A DNA stretch of 36,718 nucleotides from Lysobacterales bacterium (GCA_029859645.1 JAOUCS010000023.1:1-36718); one strand, 5' to 3'. Numbered from the stretch's first letter, positions 24,472 through 33,084 are shown. The notes: generated by a model from the sequence alone, not told the origin. Numbers and translations are program-made.

Positions 24472-25485
24472 ATGAAATACAGAAGACCCGCCACTCCCAG
24501 CTTGCCACTGGTCCGATTGAGCCTGGTGGGACCTCTGCTGCGATTGCTCGATCAACAGCACATTGATATCGAAAAACCGCTGGCTAAATTTTCACTCAAA
24601 CGAGCCGAGGTCAGCAATCCCGATGTCTTCGTGCCGGCACCCAAGATGTACGAGATCGTGGAATCGCTGGCGGAATTATCAGGTAACCCATATTTTGGCA
24701 TTCGTGCCGGCGAATCGCTCGACCCCTGGTCCTGGTCTCCACTGGCGGACATCGCCCACATATCCGCTACTTTGGGAGAGTTTCTGCTACGCTTCATGAA
24801 AAGCGCGCAACAGGATGCCTCCTCGGTAATATTTTCTCTCAACACTCAAAATGGCCGGTCTACTTTCCATGAAAAGCGTGTCACTGATGGCGGCATGATC
24901 CCGCGGCACAACGATGGCTTCACCATCGCCTACTTGCTGGCCATCCTCCGCCGCGCGCTTGGTCCCGATTGGGACGGTACCAGGGTAGTCGCCCGATGCT
25001 GCGACCCAGGCGTAATTCCCAGCAACTACATGGATATCAGGACGGCCAAATCGCATACATTCGGAGTCGCCATCAGCTTCCCCGCATCGTGGTTGTTGCG
25101 TCCCATTGCCATTGAGCAATCTTCGACCATACCGGCTATGCAACCGGTGGAGTCATCACCCAGTGGAGGCCTTACCGAAGATTTCCGCAGGCTGATTCAG
25201 CCATACCTGCACGAGCCTGATCTGAACGTGGACCGGGTGGCCGGCATCTGTGGTCTCAGTAGACGAACGTTGTCCCGCAGGTTGCAAACACATGGCACAA
25301 CGGCGCAACGAGAAATTCTCACACTCCGCCGTGAAAAAGCCGAAACCGAGCTGCAGGATACAACACGGACCATTGGTGCCATCGCGACCCGCCTGGGTTA
25401 TTCCGATCTGGCTGTTTTTTCCCGCGCTTTCAAACGCTGGACCGGCATGTCGCCCAGTCATTTCCGCAAAACCAGTCAAAGGTGA
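24472..25485 (+). CDS. AraC-family transcriptional regulator (OruR/ArgR-like layout)
   Basis: This 337-residue protein has an N-terminal ligand-type domain (about 15-215) of the PF12625 kind, typified by VPAPKMYEIVESLAELSGNPYFGIRAGE. A C-terminal AraC double helix-turn-helix follows (about 235-335): LNVDRVAGICGLSRRTLSRRL and IGAIATRLGYSDLAVFSRAFKRWTGMSPSHFRK. Proteins of this layout activate uptake and catabolic genes in response to amino acids, lipids or other small molecules. It is divergent from the exported amidohydrolase-porin operon across 176 nt that hold an inverted repeat, so it is the likely local activator. GGAG lies 10 nt before the ATG. The inducer is not evident. Confidence 0.9.
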   Translation: MKYRRPATPSLPLVRLSLVGPLLRLLDQQHIDIEKPLAKFSLKRAEVSNPDVFVPAPKMYEIVESLAELSGNPYFGIRAGESLDPWSWSPLADIAHISATLGEFLLRFMKSAQQDASSVIFSLNTQNGRSTFHEKRVTDGGMIPRHNDGFTIAYLLAILRRALGPDWDGTRVVARCCDPGVIPSNYMDIRTAKSHTFGVAISFPASWLLRPIAIEQSSTIPAMQPVESSPSGGLTEDFRRLIQPYLHEPDLNVDRVAGICGLSRRTLSRRLQTHGTTAQREILTLRREKAETELQDTTRTIGAIATRLGYSDLAVFSRAFKRWTGMSPSHFRKTSQR

Positions 25486-25548
25486 CCAGGCAGCAAGCGG
25501 TAATGACCCGGGGCCAGTACGCTTCACATCCGCTTCACAGCAATCCGG

Positions 25549-25554
25549 TACAAT
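25549..25554 (+). promoter_or_regulatory. Candidate -10 box TACAAT, possible leaderless start
   Basis: TACAAT matches the -10 consensus at five of six positions and ends 6 nt before the adenosyltransferase ATG, which has no ribosome site. Transcription would then begin at about the start codon. The two CTTCAC repeats upstream (25522, 25533) are not at -35 spacing. Confidence 0.35.
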
Positions 25555-25560
25555 CCCGGC

Positions 25561-26115
25561 ATGGGAAATCGCTTATCAAAAATCTACACCCGCACGGGTG
25601 ACAAGGGCACGACCGGCCTCGGCGACGGTGCGCGCGTGGACAAGGACAGCCTCAGGGTCGAAGCCTATGGCACAGTAGACGAGGTCAACAGCACAGTCGG
25701 GCTGGTTCTGGCAACCGAGTTGCCAGAAGCCGTCCGCGACTGCCTGGTCAACGTCCAGCACGAGCTGTTCGACCTGGGCGGCGAACTCTGCATGCCCGGC
25801 TACACGCTGGTGCCCGAATCTTACGTCGAGCGTCTGGAAAACTCGCTTGATGCCTTCAACGAGGACCTTCCTCCGCTGAAAGACTTCATCCTGCCCGGCG
25901 GCTCCGAAGCTGCGGCAAGATGCCACGTGGCCCGAACCGTGGCCCGCCGCGCCGAGCGCCGGGTGATCAGCCTTGCTCACAATGAGACGGTCAATGAGGC
26001 GAGCATACGGTACCTGAATCGGCTTTCGGATTTGCTGTTTGTTATTGCCCGGGTTCTGGCTCGGCATGAGGGTGGGTCGGAAGTTCTCTGGGTACACGGG
26101 GATAAGCGAACCTAA
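25561..26115 (+). CDS. Cob(I)alamin adenosyltransferase, PduO type
   Basis: This 184-residue protein has the standard PduO/MMAB core. KIYTRTGDKGTTGL forms the N-terminal ATP-binding strand-loop, RVEAYGTVDEVNS follows, and FILPGGSEAAARCHVARTVARRAERR is the signature helix. RYLNRLSDLLFVIAR lies near the C-terminus. It transfers adenosyl from ATP to cob(I)alamin, making the coenzyme for methylmalonyl-CoA mutase and other radical enzymes. No cobalamin-biosynthetic genes or B12-dependent mutase lie beside it, so it is probably a stand-alone salvage gene. It may indirectly serve propionyl-CoA produced through the nearby mmsA. It converges with the TPR protein gene. Confidence 0.94.
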   Translation: MGNRLSKIYTRTGDKGTTGLGDGARVDKDSLRVEAYGTVDEVNSTVGLVLATELPEAVRDCLVNVQHELFDLGGELCMPGYTLVPESYVERLENSLDAFNEDLPPLKDFILPGGSEAAARCHVARTVARRAERRVISLAHNETVNEASIRYLNRLSDLLFVIARVLARHEGGSEVLWVHGDKRT

Positions 26116-26155
26116 CGCGTGCCTGCCAGGCAACATTGAACCGCAGGGTGGAAAT

Positions 26156-26192
26156 GGGGTATTCGGATTCAGGACATGCTCTGAATCACCCC
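26156..26192. terminator. Bulged stem-loop between convergent genes
   Basis: GGGGT/ACCCC and GATTCAG/CTGAATC form nested stems around an 8-nt loop, with a 5-nt bulge (ATTCG) on one side. It lies between the convergent adenosyltransferase and TPR genes, where a shared terminator is expected. Neither strand has a T-tract, so intrinsic termination is not assured. A shorter TGCCTG/CAGGCA palindrome precedes it near 26120. Confidence 0.4.
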
Positions 26193-26198
26193 AATGGT

Positions 26199-27974
26199 TC
26201 ACCGCTTTGGAAAAGGCACCAGGGGCAAGCCCGTTTCCTCGGCCAACGCCTGGACGCGCGGATCTTCGTGCAATGAGCGGGGGGCCGTAAACCAGGGGAA
26301 CATGGCCAGGTACCAGGGAATTCGTGCGTCCCGTGCCTGTTCCATCCAATACACTGCCTGGTCGTTATCGTCCAGAGCGGAATAAATGATGATTAACGGC
26401 AAAGCGTAATGGGTAGTGTGCTCGAAAGCCTGGGCCACCTCCAGTGCCTTGTCAGTCTGGCCCGCCCAGGCGTAAGTCTGACCTAGCGCGAAAGACCAGA
26501 ACGGCAGATGGGCGATTTTCTCGTGAGCGGTGATGGCTTCGTCATAGTGGCCCTGCTCGAGGCGGACATTGCCCAGGGCGTACAGCGCAAGGGGATCATT
26601 GGGATTGAAGTCGAGCACCGATTGAACCATGTTCATCGCCTTGTCGTACTCCCCGGCATCACGGTACTGTTCGGCCAGCCAACCCCGGTAGAAATTGTGC
26701 AGCGGACTCAACTCGACGGTCTTTTCACCAGCGACGATGGCCTCACCGTCATCGCCCCTCAGCTCGAGAAACCAGGCCCGATGGTACCAGGCGTCGGCCA
26801 GGCTTGGGTTGAGCTCGAGCGCCCGATCGATACTGGCTTCGGCCGCTTCGAAATTCCATTCGCCATACCATTGGTACAAGCCCCTCGCGAGGTGGGCCTC
26901 TGCCAGCGTGGGATCCAGCTCCAAGGCTTTTTCGGCGGCAACCATGGCCCGTGTTGCGGCTTCCGATTTCGGCAATACAGAATGCACAAGCTCCATATAG
27001 CCCTGCCCCAACGCGGCGTAGGCCAGTGCACTGGTGGGGTCGTTGGCCAAGGCCTCTTCCAGTATTTCAATACCCCGCTGGTAGCCCTCCTGTGTTTCCT
27101 TGTGGAACTGGAACATGGCTCGCAGGTAAGCCTCGAAGGTGGCAGGACGGATTTGCAGTGAGCGAGTCAGCTGCTCTTCGTCCACCGCGGTCAGGTGCGC
27201 CTCGATGACGCGGGCCACGGAACGGGCCACGCTGGCCTGTATGGCAATCACGTTGTCGAAGGGTTGTTCGTATGTCTCCGACCAGATGTGCTGATCGGAC
27301 GCCGCATCGATCAGCTTGATCGAAATACGGACCAGGTTGCCGTCGCGAAAAACCGAACCTTCCACCACGCTTGCTACGCCCAGGGTACGGCCGACACGGG
27401 GAATTCCCTGACTCGTGTTGACCCTGCGTGCCGAGGTTCGGGACGTCACCTGGAGCGCGCTGACCCGGCCCAGGCTGCTGATCAGAGAATCGTGCATACC
27501 GGCCACGAAATACTGCTCGGTGGTTTCCGGATTCAGGTTCTCCAGTGGCAGCACGGCGACAGAAAGTGGATTTATGTCGCGGGTTTTCGGGGCGACATCT
27601 ATCGCAGCCTGCTCATCGATCACGTGTTGGGTCACGGTCGAAACGGTGAACACTGCGATGGCCACCAGGATCAACAGCACGGCATAATCGGTTTTCCGCA
27701 AACTGAGGGATTCCGGGAGCGCATCGTCCGCAGGCGGTGTCCGGGTGATACCTTCCGGGCCGATATCGTAACGCCAACTAAAAAACACCGTCAGCGGAAA
27801 ACCCGCAACGATGGCTATCCAGATATAACGCAAGGCACCCTCATCGATATCGAGTGCGGGAAACAGCAGGTCGGCTGCCTGCAGGGCAACCCAGGAGCCA
27901 ATAATGTAGAAAGCCGTCATGCGGAATACACGGCGGCGGCGCAGTTCACTGATCAGTCGGCCAAACCAGTTCAT
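26199..27974 (-). CDS. Membrane protein with TolB/FlgO-like domain and TPR repeats
   Basis: This 591-residue protein starts with a basic segment (ELRRRRVFR) and three hydrophobic helices (about 17-40, 48-66, 95-114). Then comes a TolB-N/FlgO-like domain (about 138-265; VAVLPLENLNPETTEQYFVAGMHD and VEGSVFRDGNLVRISIKLID) and several TPR units (about 270-570). In many proteobacteria this cassette sits behind a CadC-type DNA-binding or class III cyclase domain. Here neither is present and the chain begins at the membrane, so it is more likely a scaffold or stress-sensing relay. The start has CAGGCGATC upstream. No operon partner was found. Its function is unknown beyond protein-protein interaction. 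Confidence 0.8.
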   Translation of the reverse strand: MNWFGRLISELRRRRVFRMTAFYIIGSWVALQAADLLFPALDIDEGALRYIWIAIVAGFPLTVFFSWRYDIGPEGITRTPPADDALPESLSLRKTDYAVLLILVAIAVFTVSTVTQHVIDEQAAIDVAPKTRDINPLSVAVLPLENLNPETTEQYFVAGMHDSLISSLGRVSALQVTSRTSARRVNTSQGIPRVGRTLGVASVVEGSVFRDGNLVRISIKLIDAASDQHIWSETYEQPFDNVIAIQASVARSVARVIEAHLTAVDEEQLTRSLQIRPATFEAYLRAMFQFHKETQEGYQRGIEILEEALANDPTSALAYAALGQGYMELVHSVLPKSEAATRAMVAAEKALELDPTLAEAHLARGLYQWYGEWNFEAAEASIDRALELNPSLADAWYHRAWFLELRGDDGEAIVAGEKTVELSPLHNFYRGWLAEQYRDAGEYDKAMNMVQSVLDFNPNDPLALYALGNVRLEQGHYDEAITAHEKIAHLPFWSFALGQTYAWAGQTDKALEVAQAFEHTTHYALPLIIIYSALDDNDQAVYWMEQARDARIPWYLAMFPWFTAPRSLHEDPRVQALAEETGLPLVPFPKR

Positions 27975-28417
27975 GATCGCCTGCTTAAACCCGGGCCCCG
28001 CACTTAGAGCCCGTCTCGCTTGAGATTTTTACAAGAATACCCCGATAAAACCCCATTTGCGAGCATCCAGGTGATTGCACCTGATATTCGCCCTTTCGCC
28101 CCGGTCCTGATCAAAACTCAAGGACCATACTTCAGCGACCGCACCTTGCGGCCAATCGATGCAATACATTGGTATTGGACAAACACCGCAAGCGCAGGCA
28201 ATGAAGCGCTACCAGAATGCCGTTGCACGTGACTGATTTAAATATCAACTCAGATTTGCGTTAATTTTTGTGAGTAATTGACTCCAAGTTCAGTTGACGC
28301 TCTTACAAATTGCCGAACTTTTGGAGCCAGGTCATTTACCGTGCGCGGAGAGCTTATGCCAGTTCAAGTGCCTCGGTGTATCCTAAAGTCCTCCCGGCAC
28401 AAATTGGCACGGATTAG
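27975..28417. other. Long intergenic stretch, no gene recognised
   Basis: This is the left part of the only gene-free gap over 300 nt (27975-28567). No ORF with a ribosome site and coding character was seen on either strand. It contains an AT-rich patch at about 28225-28290 and must hold the promoter of the leftward TPR gene, but no convincing -35/-10 pair was found. The gap ends in the repeat element at 28418. Confidence 0.6.
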
Positions 28418-28530
28418 CAGCTCGGGGGTGGCTTGCCTGTTGTCGGGACCTTCGGCTGTCGGGAACAGCCGAAGAGCGCACAGGGATGTCTCGAGCGTGT
28501 CCTGACAACAGGCAAGCCACCCCCGAACTG
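28418..28530. repeat. Repeat element copy 2: inverted core within 30-bp arms
   Basis: Arms 28418-28447 and 28501-28530 pair at 28 of 30 positions, including 23 consecutive ones. The core 28449-28502 is the reverse complement of the 7785-7838 core with 50 of 54 matches. It contains a perfect hairpin of CTTCGGCTGT and ACAGCCGAAG with a 5-nt loop. It begins 38 nt past the mmsA stop on that gene's strand, so it would form a long stem at the end of the mmsA transcript and could stabilise or end it. Confidence 0.85.
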
Positions 28531-28567
28531 CGGCCCCAAACATTAAGATTAACCGATGCCTTTAATT

Positions 28568-30070
28568 TCAGTTACTGCTGGGGAAAGTATATTGAGCCTT
28601 CTCCCGCACCCCACCCTTCGGCCAGCGCTGCGTAATCGTCTTGCGGCGGGTGTAAAACCGCACTGAATCAGGCCCATAGGCAAACAGGTCGCCGAACAGG
28701 GAGCGCTTCCAGCCACCGAAGCTGTGGTAGGCAACAGGCACCGGCAGCGGCACATTCACGCCCACCATGCCGACCTTGATGTTGTCACTGAAGTATCGGG
28801 CGGCCTCACCGTCACGCGTAAATATGCAGGTTCCGTTCCCGTACTCGTGGTTGTCGATCAGGTCCATGGCTTCCTGCATGTTCTGGGCGCGCACCACGCA
28901 TAAAACCGGGCCGAAGATTTCGTCGTTGTAGATTTTCATCTCCTGCGTGACGCGGTCGAACAGCGTCCCGCCGAGGAAAAAGCCTTCTTCACAGCCTTCG
29001 ACCACCAGGCCGCGGCCGTCGACGACCAGGTCGGCGCCCTCTTCCACGCCCAGGTCGATGTAGCCCTTGACCCTGTCACGGGCCTCGCCGGTGACCAGCG
29101 GACCCATGTTGTTCGAGTTGTCGTTGCCGTTGCCGACTTTCAGTTCAGCCAGTTCGTCTTTCAATTTACTTACCAGGGCGTCGGCCGTATCGTCGCCTAC
29201 TGCCACTGCCACCGAGATGGCCATGCAGCGCTCGCCACAGGATCCATAGGCCGCCCCCATCAGTGCCGACACCGCGTTGTCCATGTCGGCGTCCGGCATC
29301 ACGATGGCGTGGTTCTTGGCCCCGCCCAGCGCCTGCACCCGCTTACCGTTAGCGCTGCCGGTGCTGTAAATGTATTCCGCGATGGGAGTGGAGCCAACGA
29401 ATGAAACGGCTTGCACCCGCGGGTCGGCCAGCAGGGTGTCGACCGCTTCCCTGTCGCCGTTGACCACGTTGAATACGCCGTCAGGCAGGCCAGCTTGCTG
29501 GAACAACTGGGCGATGAACAAAGGCGCCGATGGGTCCCGCTCAGATGGTTTTAACACGAACGTATTACCGCAAACGATGGCCATCGGGTACATCCACATC
29601 GGCACCATCGCCGGAAAGTTGAACGGGGTTATCCCTGCAACCACACCCAGCGGCTGGAATTCGCTCCAGCTGTCGATGGCCGGGCCGACGTTTTTGCTAT
29701 GCTCCCCTTTCAGCAGTTCGGGTGCGCCGCAGGCGTATTCGACCACTTCGACACCGCGTTGGAATTCACCGAGTGCGTCATGCAGCACCTTGCCATGTTC
29801 CTCGGTGATCAACGCTGCAACTTTTTCAGCATTCTGTTCCAGCAGTTCCTTGAAGCGGAACATGATGCGGGCCCGCTTGATCGGCGGCGTGTTCCGCCAC
29901 TCGGGAAACGCGGCTTCGGCCGCAGCAATGGCGTCTTCGACGGTGGACCTGGCCGCCAACGCTACCTTCCTCACAGCCTGGCCCGTTGCCGGGTTGAACA
30001 CGTCCTGGCTGCGTCCACTGTCCGGGACGTTCTGCCCGTTGATGAAATGGCCGATGGTTTCGTTACTCAT
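28568..30070 (-). CDS. mmsA: CoA-acylating methylmalonate-semialdehyde dehydrogenase
   Basis: This 500-residue aldehyde dehydrogenase has the MmsA pattern: [13 protein letters not shown] with oxyanion Asn151, [10 protein letters not shown], and nucleophile Cys282 in GERCMAIS. The glutamate that activates water in hydrolytic dehydrogenases is missing, with LGGAKNH in its place; this is characteristic of the CoA-acylating family. It converts methylmalonate or malonate semialdehyde with CoA and NAD+ to propionyl- or acetyl-CoA plus CO2. It lies 14 nt after the omega-aminotransferase in the same operon, the usual pairing for beta-alanine degradation (valine catabolism and myo-inositol are alternatives). 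AGGA is 9 nt before the ATG. A long hairpin repeat follows the stop. Confidence 0.95.
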   Translation of the reverse strand: MSNETIGHFINGQNVPDSGRSQDVFNPATGQAVRKVALAARSTVEDAIAAAEAAFPEWRNTPPIKRARIMFRFKELLEQNAEKVAALITEEHGKVLHDALGEFQRGVEVVEYACGAPELLKGEHSKNVGPAIDSWSEFQPLGVVAGITPFNFPAMVPMWMYPMAIVCGNTFVLKPSERDPSAPLFIAQLFQQAGLPDGVFNVVNGDREAVDTLLADPRVQAVSFVGSTPIAEYIYSTGSANGKRVQALGGAKNHAIVMPDADMDNAVSALMGAAYGSCGERCMAISVAVAVGDDTADALVSKLKDELAELKVGNGNDNSNNMGPLVTGEARDRVKGYIDLGVEEGADLVVDGRGLVVEGCEEGFFLGGTLFDRVTQEMKIYNDEIFGPVLCVVRAQNMQEAMDLIDNHEYGNGTCIFTRDGEAARYFSDNIKVGMVGVNVPLPVPVAYHSFGGWKRSLFGDLFAYGPDSVRFYTRRKTITQRWPKGGVREKAQYTFPSSN

Positions 30071-30084
30071 ATCTGGTATTCCTG

Positions 30085-31407
30085 TCAGTCAATTTGATCG
30101 AGGACTTTGCGAACCTTCTCGAAAGTCATCGTAATGTCTTCGGGGCGGGAATTGAGGAACGGTGAGAACTGCAGAATGTCTCCGCCGTTGCGCACCATCA
30201 GGTCTTCTTCCCAGAAACACTTCTTGTGGGCCTCCAGTCCGCGGGCGCCAATTTCTCCGGGCCGGGCCACCAGGTCAATGCCACCCATCAGTCCAAAATT
30301 GCGGATGTCCGAGACCAGCGGATGACCTTTAAAGGCATGCAGTTCGTCCTCGAAATGCTGTTCCAGCGCTCGTGACTGCTCGAAGGTGCCCTCCTCGACG
30401 TAGGCATCCAGCGCAGCAATACCCGCCGCCGCCGCAACCGGGTGGCCTGAATAGGTATAGCCGTGGAACAGTTCGATCGCCTGTTTCGGACCGTGCATGA
30501 AGGCATCGTAAATCTCATCGCGCACCATCACGGCGCCCATTGGGATCACTCCGTTGGTCAGGCCCTTGGCCATGTTGATGATGTCCGGCATTACACCGAA
30601 GCGTTGAGCGCCAAACGGTTCACCGATCCGGCCGAACGCGGTAATGACCTCGTCGAAGATCAGCAAAATGCCATAGTGGTCACAGATCTCACGTAGCCGT
30701 TCCAGGTATCCCACCGGCGGAGGAATGATGCCGGCCGAACCGGAAACCGGCTCGACAATTACCGCGGCGATGTTGCCGCCATCGTGCAGCGCTGCCAGGC
30801 GCTCGAGATCATCCGCCAGGTGCGTGCCCCACTTGGGCTGGCCGCGGCTGAAGGCGTTGTGCTCCAGGTCCCAGGTATGTCGAAGATGATCCACGCACGG
30901 CAGCAGGCTGGCGCCAAAGGCCTTGCGGTTGGGCGTCATGCCGCCGACCGACATGCCGCCGAAATTCACACCGTGGTAACCCTTCTCCCGACCGATCAGG
31001 CGGGTGCGGTGTCCTTCCCCACGCGCGCGGTGATAGCCCAGCGCAATTTTAAGGGAGGTGTCCGCAGACTCTGAACCCGAATTGGTAAAGAAGATTTTGG
31101 AAAAACCTTCCGGTGCAATTGCCGTGACTTTTTCCGCCAGTTCGAAAACCTTGTCCGAACCTGCCTGGAAACCCAGCGAGTAATCCAGCATGGCAACCTG
31201 ATGTTGAACAGCTTCCACAATTTTGGGATGACAATGCCCCAGGCCGCTGGTCCACAACCCGGAGAACGCATCGTATATTCTGCGCCCGTCTTCGGTTTTG
31301 TAGTGGTGACCTTCGGCGCCGACGATGATTCGGGGACTTTCCTTGAAATCCCGATTAGACGTAAAAGGCATCCAGTAGGAGTCGACTGCTGTGCGGCTGA
31401 TACTCAT
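30085..31407 (-). CDS. Class III omega-aminotransferase, beta-alanine:pyruvate type
   Basis: The start at ATG 31407 gives 440 residues beginning [19 protein letters not shown], the usual N-terminus of this group, with GAGG 9 nt upstream; upstream ATGs at 31434 and 31470 lack ribosome sites. Class III PLP features include [29 protein letters not shown] and the lysine in [17 protein letters not shown]. Such enzymes move the amino group of beta-alanine, or other omega-amino acids, to pyruvate. The product, malonate semialdehyde, is the substrate of the following mmsA gene, which supports this specificity. Taurine or GABA could be side substrates, but no sulphonate or succinate-semialdehyde genes are nearby. 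Confidence 0.92.
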   Translation of the reverse strand: MSISRTAVDSYWMPFTSNRDFKESPRIIVGAEGHHYKTEDGRRIYDAFSGLWTSGLGHCHPKIVEAVQHQVAMLDYSLGFQAGSDKVFELAEKVTAIAPEGFSKIFFTNSGSESADTSLKIALGYHRARGEGHRTRLIGREKGYHGVNFGGMSVGGMTPNRKAFGASLLPCVDHLRHTWDLEHNAFSRGQPKWGTHLADDLERLAALHDGGNIAAVIVEPVSGSAGIIPPPVGYLERLREICDHYGILLIFDEVITAFGRIGEPFGAQRFGVMPDIINMAKGLTNGVIPMGAVMVRDEIYDAFMHGPKQAIELFHGYTYSGHPVAAAAGIAALDAYVEEGTFEQSRALEQHFEDELHAFKGHPLVSDIRNFGLMGGIDLVARPGEIGARGLEAHKKCFWEEDLMVRNGGDILQFSPFLNSRPEDITMTFEKVRKVLDQID

Positions 31408-31452
31408 TTGATTAAACCTCGGACTTTTCAACATGCAGACAATATGACGTCT

Positions 31453-31460
31453 ATTATAAT
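31453..31460. promoter_or_regulatory. ATTATAAT: perfect -10 hexamers on both strands
   Basis: The 8-nt palindrome gives TATAAT on the minus strand (31458-31453), 46 nt ahead of the aminotransferase start, and TATAAT on the plus strand (31455-31460). The minus-strand box suits the aminotransferase-mmsA operon, but only a poor -35 (TTCTTT) is at 17-nt spacing. The plus-strand box is far from the FecR-domain start. Confidence 0.35.
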
Positions 31461-31620
31461 TAACATCCAACTCAAAAAGAAGGCATGAGAGGTCTTTTAA
31501 TGGCTAAAACGTCAATTATTTTGGCAATCGGCATGCAGTCTCAACTGCAGATCATGACCTGTATCGCTATCTGATCCATCTCCTCGCCTTTGAGGATTCC
31601 AACTGAGATAAACTGTCGGC

Positions 31621-32112
31621 ATGGCCATGAGTTTGCCATCGAGAATATTGCCACTGGGAGTTATCCTGTTGCTGTTCGTTACTCCACTATTGGCGCAAGA
31701 CGGCATCGGCATGACCGTTGTATCGCGCGGAGATGTGGAGATCATTTCCGCCGGGCAGACCAATCCACTGGGCCGCGGGGACTTCATTTATGAACATGAT
31801 GAGATCATTGTCGGCGAACGCAGCTTTGCCGTTCTTCAATTCATCGATGGAACGAAGCTAAGTCTGCGCCCTGATACCCATGTGATCATCGAGCAGTATC
31901 GTTTTCTCAGCCAGGATGACGACATGGCCTCGCTAAACCTGGCCAGTGGCGGCTTACGCGTCAATCTTGGCGCCATCTCAGGCCAGCACGGTAAATCGTA
32001 CCGGATACAAACGCCATCAGGGTTATTATTGGTTTCGGATCAGCAGGGCTCTCTAACGCTTTGTGATGATCAGATTTGTGACCAGCAGGGCCTGAGCGAA
32101 CTCCCCGACTGA
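31621..32112 (+). CDS. Exported FecR-domain protein
   Basis: This 163-residue protein has a signal peptide (about 1-26, cleavage near LLAQ) and then a FecR-type beta domain. The domain segments are VVSRGDVEIIS, GDFIYEHDEIIVGERSFAVLQFIDGTKLSLRPDT and YRIQTPSG. In Fec-type systems FecR is an inner-membrane anti-sigma regulator with a cytoplasmic N-terminus. This one is fully exported and has no sigma factor or TonB receptor beside it, so it is a FecR-domain protein rather than a signalling FecR. Two Cys (CDDQIC) near the C-terminus could form a disulphide. No ribosome site precedes ATG; a TAAACT hexamer ends 6 nt before it. Confidence 0.8.
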   Translation: MAMSLPSRILPLGVILLLFVTPLLAQDGIGMTVVSRGDVEIISAGQTNPLGRGDFIYEHDEIIVGERSFAVLQFIDGTKLSLRPDTHVIIEQYRFLSQDDDMASLNLASGGLRVNLGAISGQHGKSYRIQTPSGLLLVSDQQGSLTLCDDQICDQQGLSELPD

Positions 32113-32118
32113 CCTTGT

Positions 32119-32140
32119 GCGCAATGATGAAGCATCGCGC
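32119..32140. promoter_or_regulatory. Inverted repeat upstream of a sigma-54 promoter
   Basis: GCGCAATG and CATCGCGC pair at 7 of 8 positions around a 6-nt spacer, about 90 bp upstream of the sigma-54 element. That is a normal distance for an enhancer-binding-protein site. It also directly follows the FecR-domain stop codon, so a weak terminator is the alternative. It is not a clear NtrC consensus. Confidence 0.35.
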
Positions 32141-32230
32141 TGCCTTTGTGCCCTCTTTTGATGCATAACAGAACGTCGGTTGTGCTTCCTTATCTATACA
32201 AAAGATTGATATTCATACATATTATACAGA

Positions 32231-32245
32231 TGGCACGTTTCCTGC
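32231..32245 (+). promoter_or_regulatory. Sigma-54 (RpoN) promoter for the TorF-family porin
   Basis: TGGCACG followed by TTTCC and TGC gives the -24/-12 layout with the invariant GG and GC exactly 10 nt apart; the -24 block matches the consensus fully and the -12 block at three of four positions. Transcription would start near 32257, giving a leader of about 56 nt that contains an 18-nt palindrome and the ribosome site. Confidence 0.7.
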
Positions 32246-32264
32246 ATCTACCCGTGTGAAAGAC

Positions 32265-32282
32265 AATACCGCGCGCGGTATT
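32265..32282. promoter_or_regulatory. Perfect 18-bp palindrome in the porin leader
   Basis: AATACCGCGCGCGGTATT is a perfect dyad lying between the inferred sigma-54 start point and the ribosome site. It could bind a dimeric repressor, or fold as a hairpin at the 5' end of the mRNA and protect it from decay. No known operator was recognised. Confidence 0.5.
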
Positions 32283-32312
32283 GAAATATTGACCACCATT
32301 GGAGATGTCGCC

Positions 32313-33029
32313 ATGTTAATGAAGAAAATATTTCTCGCCGCGCTTGTATTGGCGCCCCTTGCCAGTTTTACCGCCCCGGCCCATGCAGAAATCAGCGCCA
32401 ATGTTGCCCTCGTTAGCGACTATCGCTTTCGCGGTATTTCACAGTCCAACAAAAACCCGGCCCTGCAGGGCGGTTTCGACTATGCGTTTGAAAACGGAAT
32501 CTACCTCGGCACCTGGGGTTCCACCGTTGACTTTGACAGCTCAGGCGATTTCAACGGCAGTCTAGAACTGGATGTCTACGGCGGCTGGACGACGGAATTT
32601 GGCGAAAACTCCAGTATCGACCTCGGCTACATCTATTATGCTTACCCGGGTGATGACAACGGTCTTGATGGCGATTACCAGGAGTTCTACGCAAATTACG
32701 GCTGGCGCGGTCTGAACCTGGGTGTTGCCTATTCGGATGATTACTACGGCGGTTCAGGAGAGTTCTGGTACCTGCAGGCCAATTATGACTGGAGCTTTGC
32801 CGAAATCTGGACGCTTTCACTTCATGTTGGATACAACGATTTTGACGAAGACATTTTTCTGTCTTCAGACAAGGGGCATTACACGGATTACTCGGTTGGC
32901 CTGTCTGTCGCCGTGGTGGGGGTGGACATTGGCCTGGCCTGGGTAGGCACCAACCTTGACGAGGATGATGTGTTCGGAACCGAATGGGGTGACGACACGT
33001 TAGTGGTATCACTCTCCAAGAGTTTCTGA
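32313..33029 (+). CDS. TorF-family putative porin
   Basis: The start at ATG 32313 (GGAG 8 nt upstream) gives 238 residues with a signal peptide ending PAHAE. The mature protein matches the TorF/Gcw_chp outer-membrane family: SANVALVSDYRFRGISQS at the N-terminus, repeated aromatic strands (LGYIYYAYPG, FYANYGWRGLNLGVAYSDDYYG) and a C-terminal VVSLSKSF ending in Phe. It is a small beta-barrel, probably a channel; its solute is unproven. It is monocistronic, behind a sigma-54 promoter and ahead of a strong terminator. Family members often sit near nitrogen-regulated genes, which would fit RpoN control, but no glnK or amtB is in view. A GTG start at 32256 was rejected. Confidence 0.88.
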   Translation: MLMKKIFLAALVLAPLASFTAPAHAEISANVALVSDYRFRGISQSNKNPALQGGFDYAFENGIYLGTWGSTVDFDSSGDFNGSLELDVYGGWTTEFGENSSIDLGYIYYAYPGDDNGLDGDYQEFYANYGWRGLNLGVAYSDDYYGGSGEFWYLQANYDWSFAEIWTLSLHVGYNDFDEDIFLSSDKGHYTDYSVGLSVAVVGVDIGLAWVGTNLDEDDVFGTEWGDDTLVVSLSKSF

Positions 33030-33084
33030 AATCAGGATAAGTTTAAGATATAGCTTTTCTGCGCCCGCTCGGCGGAAAGGAAAA

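Noticed and set aside
25576-26349. 257-codon antisense frame over the cobalamin adenosyltransferase
   Set aside because: The sense gene has all PduO motifs; the antisense product is compositionally odd and spans the convergent intergenic stem-loop.
27195-28007. Long antisense frame opposite the TPR protein gene
   Set aside because: It is a by-product of GC-rich codon use in the opposite strand; the translated sequence has no domain-like pattern and no ribosome site.
31485-31574. Tiny plus-strand frames starting at 31485 or 31500 (24-30 codons)
   Set aside because: There are purine runs nearby, but the peptide shows no signal or family pattern and the spacing of the first is too short. Not supported as a gene.
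32256-32312. GTG start at 32256 for the TorF-family porin
   Set aside because: It coincides with the inferred transcription start, runs through the palindrome and would place 19 residues before the signal peptide. ATG 32313 has GGAG at 8 nt.
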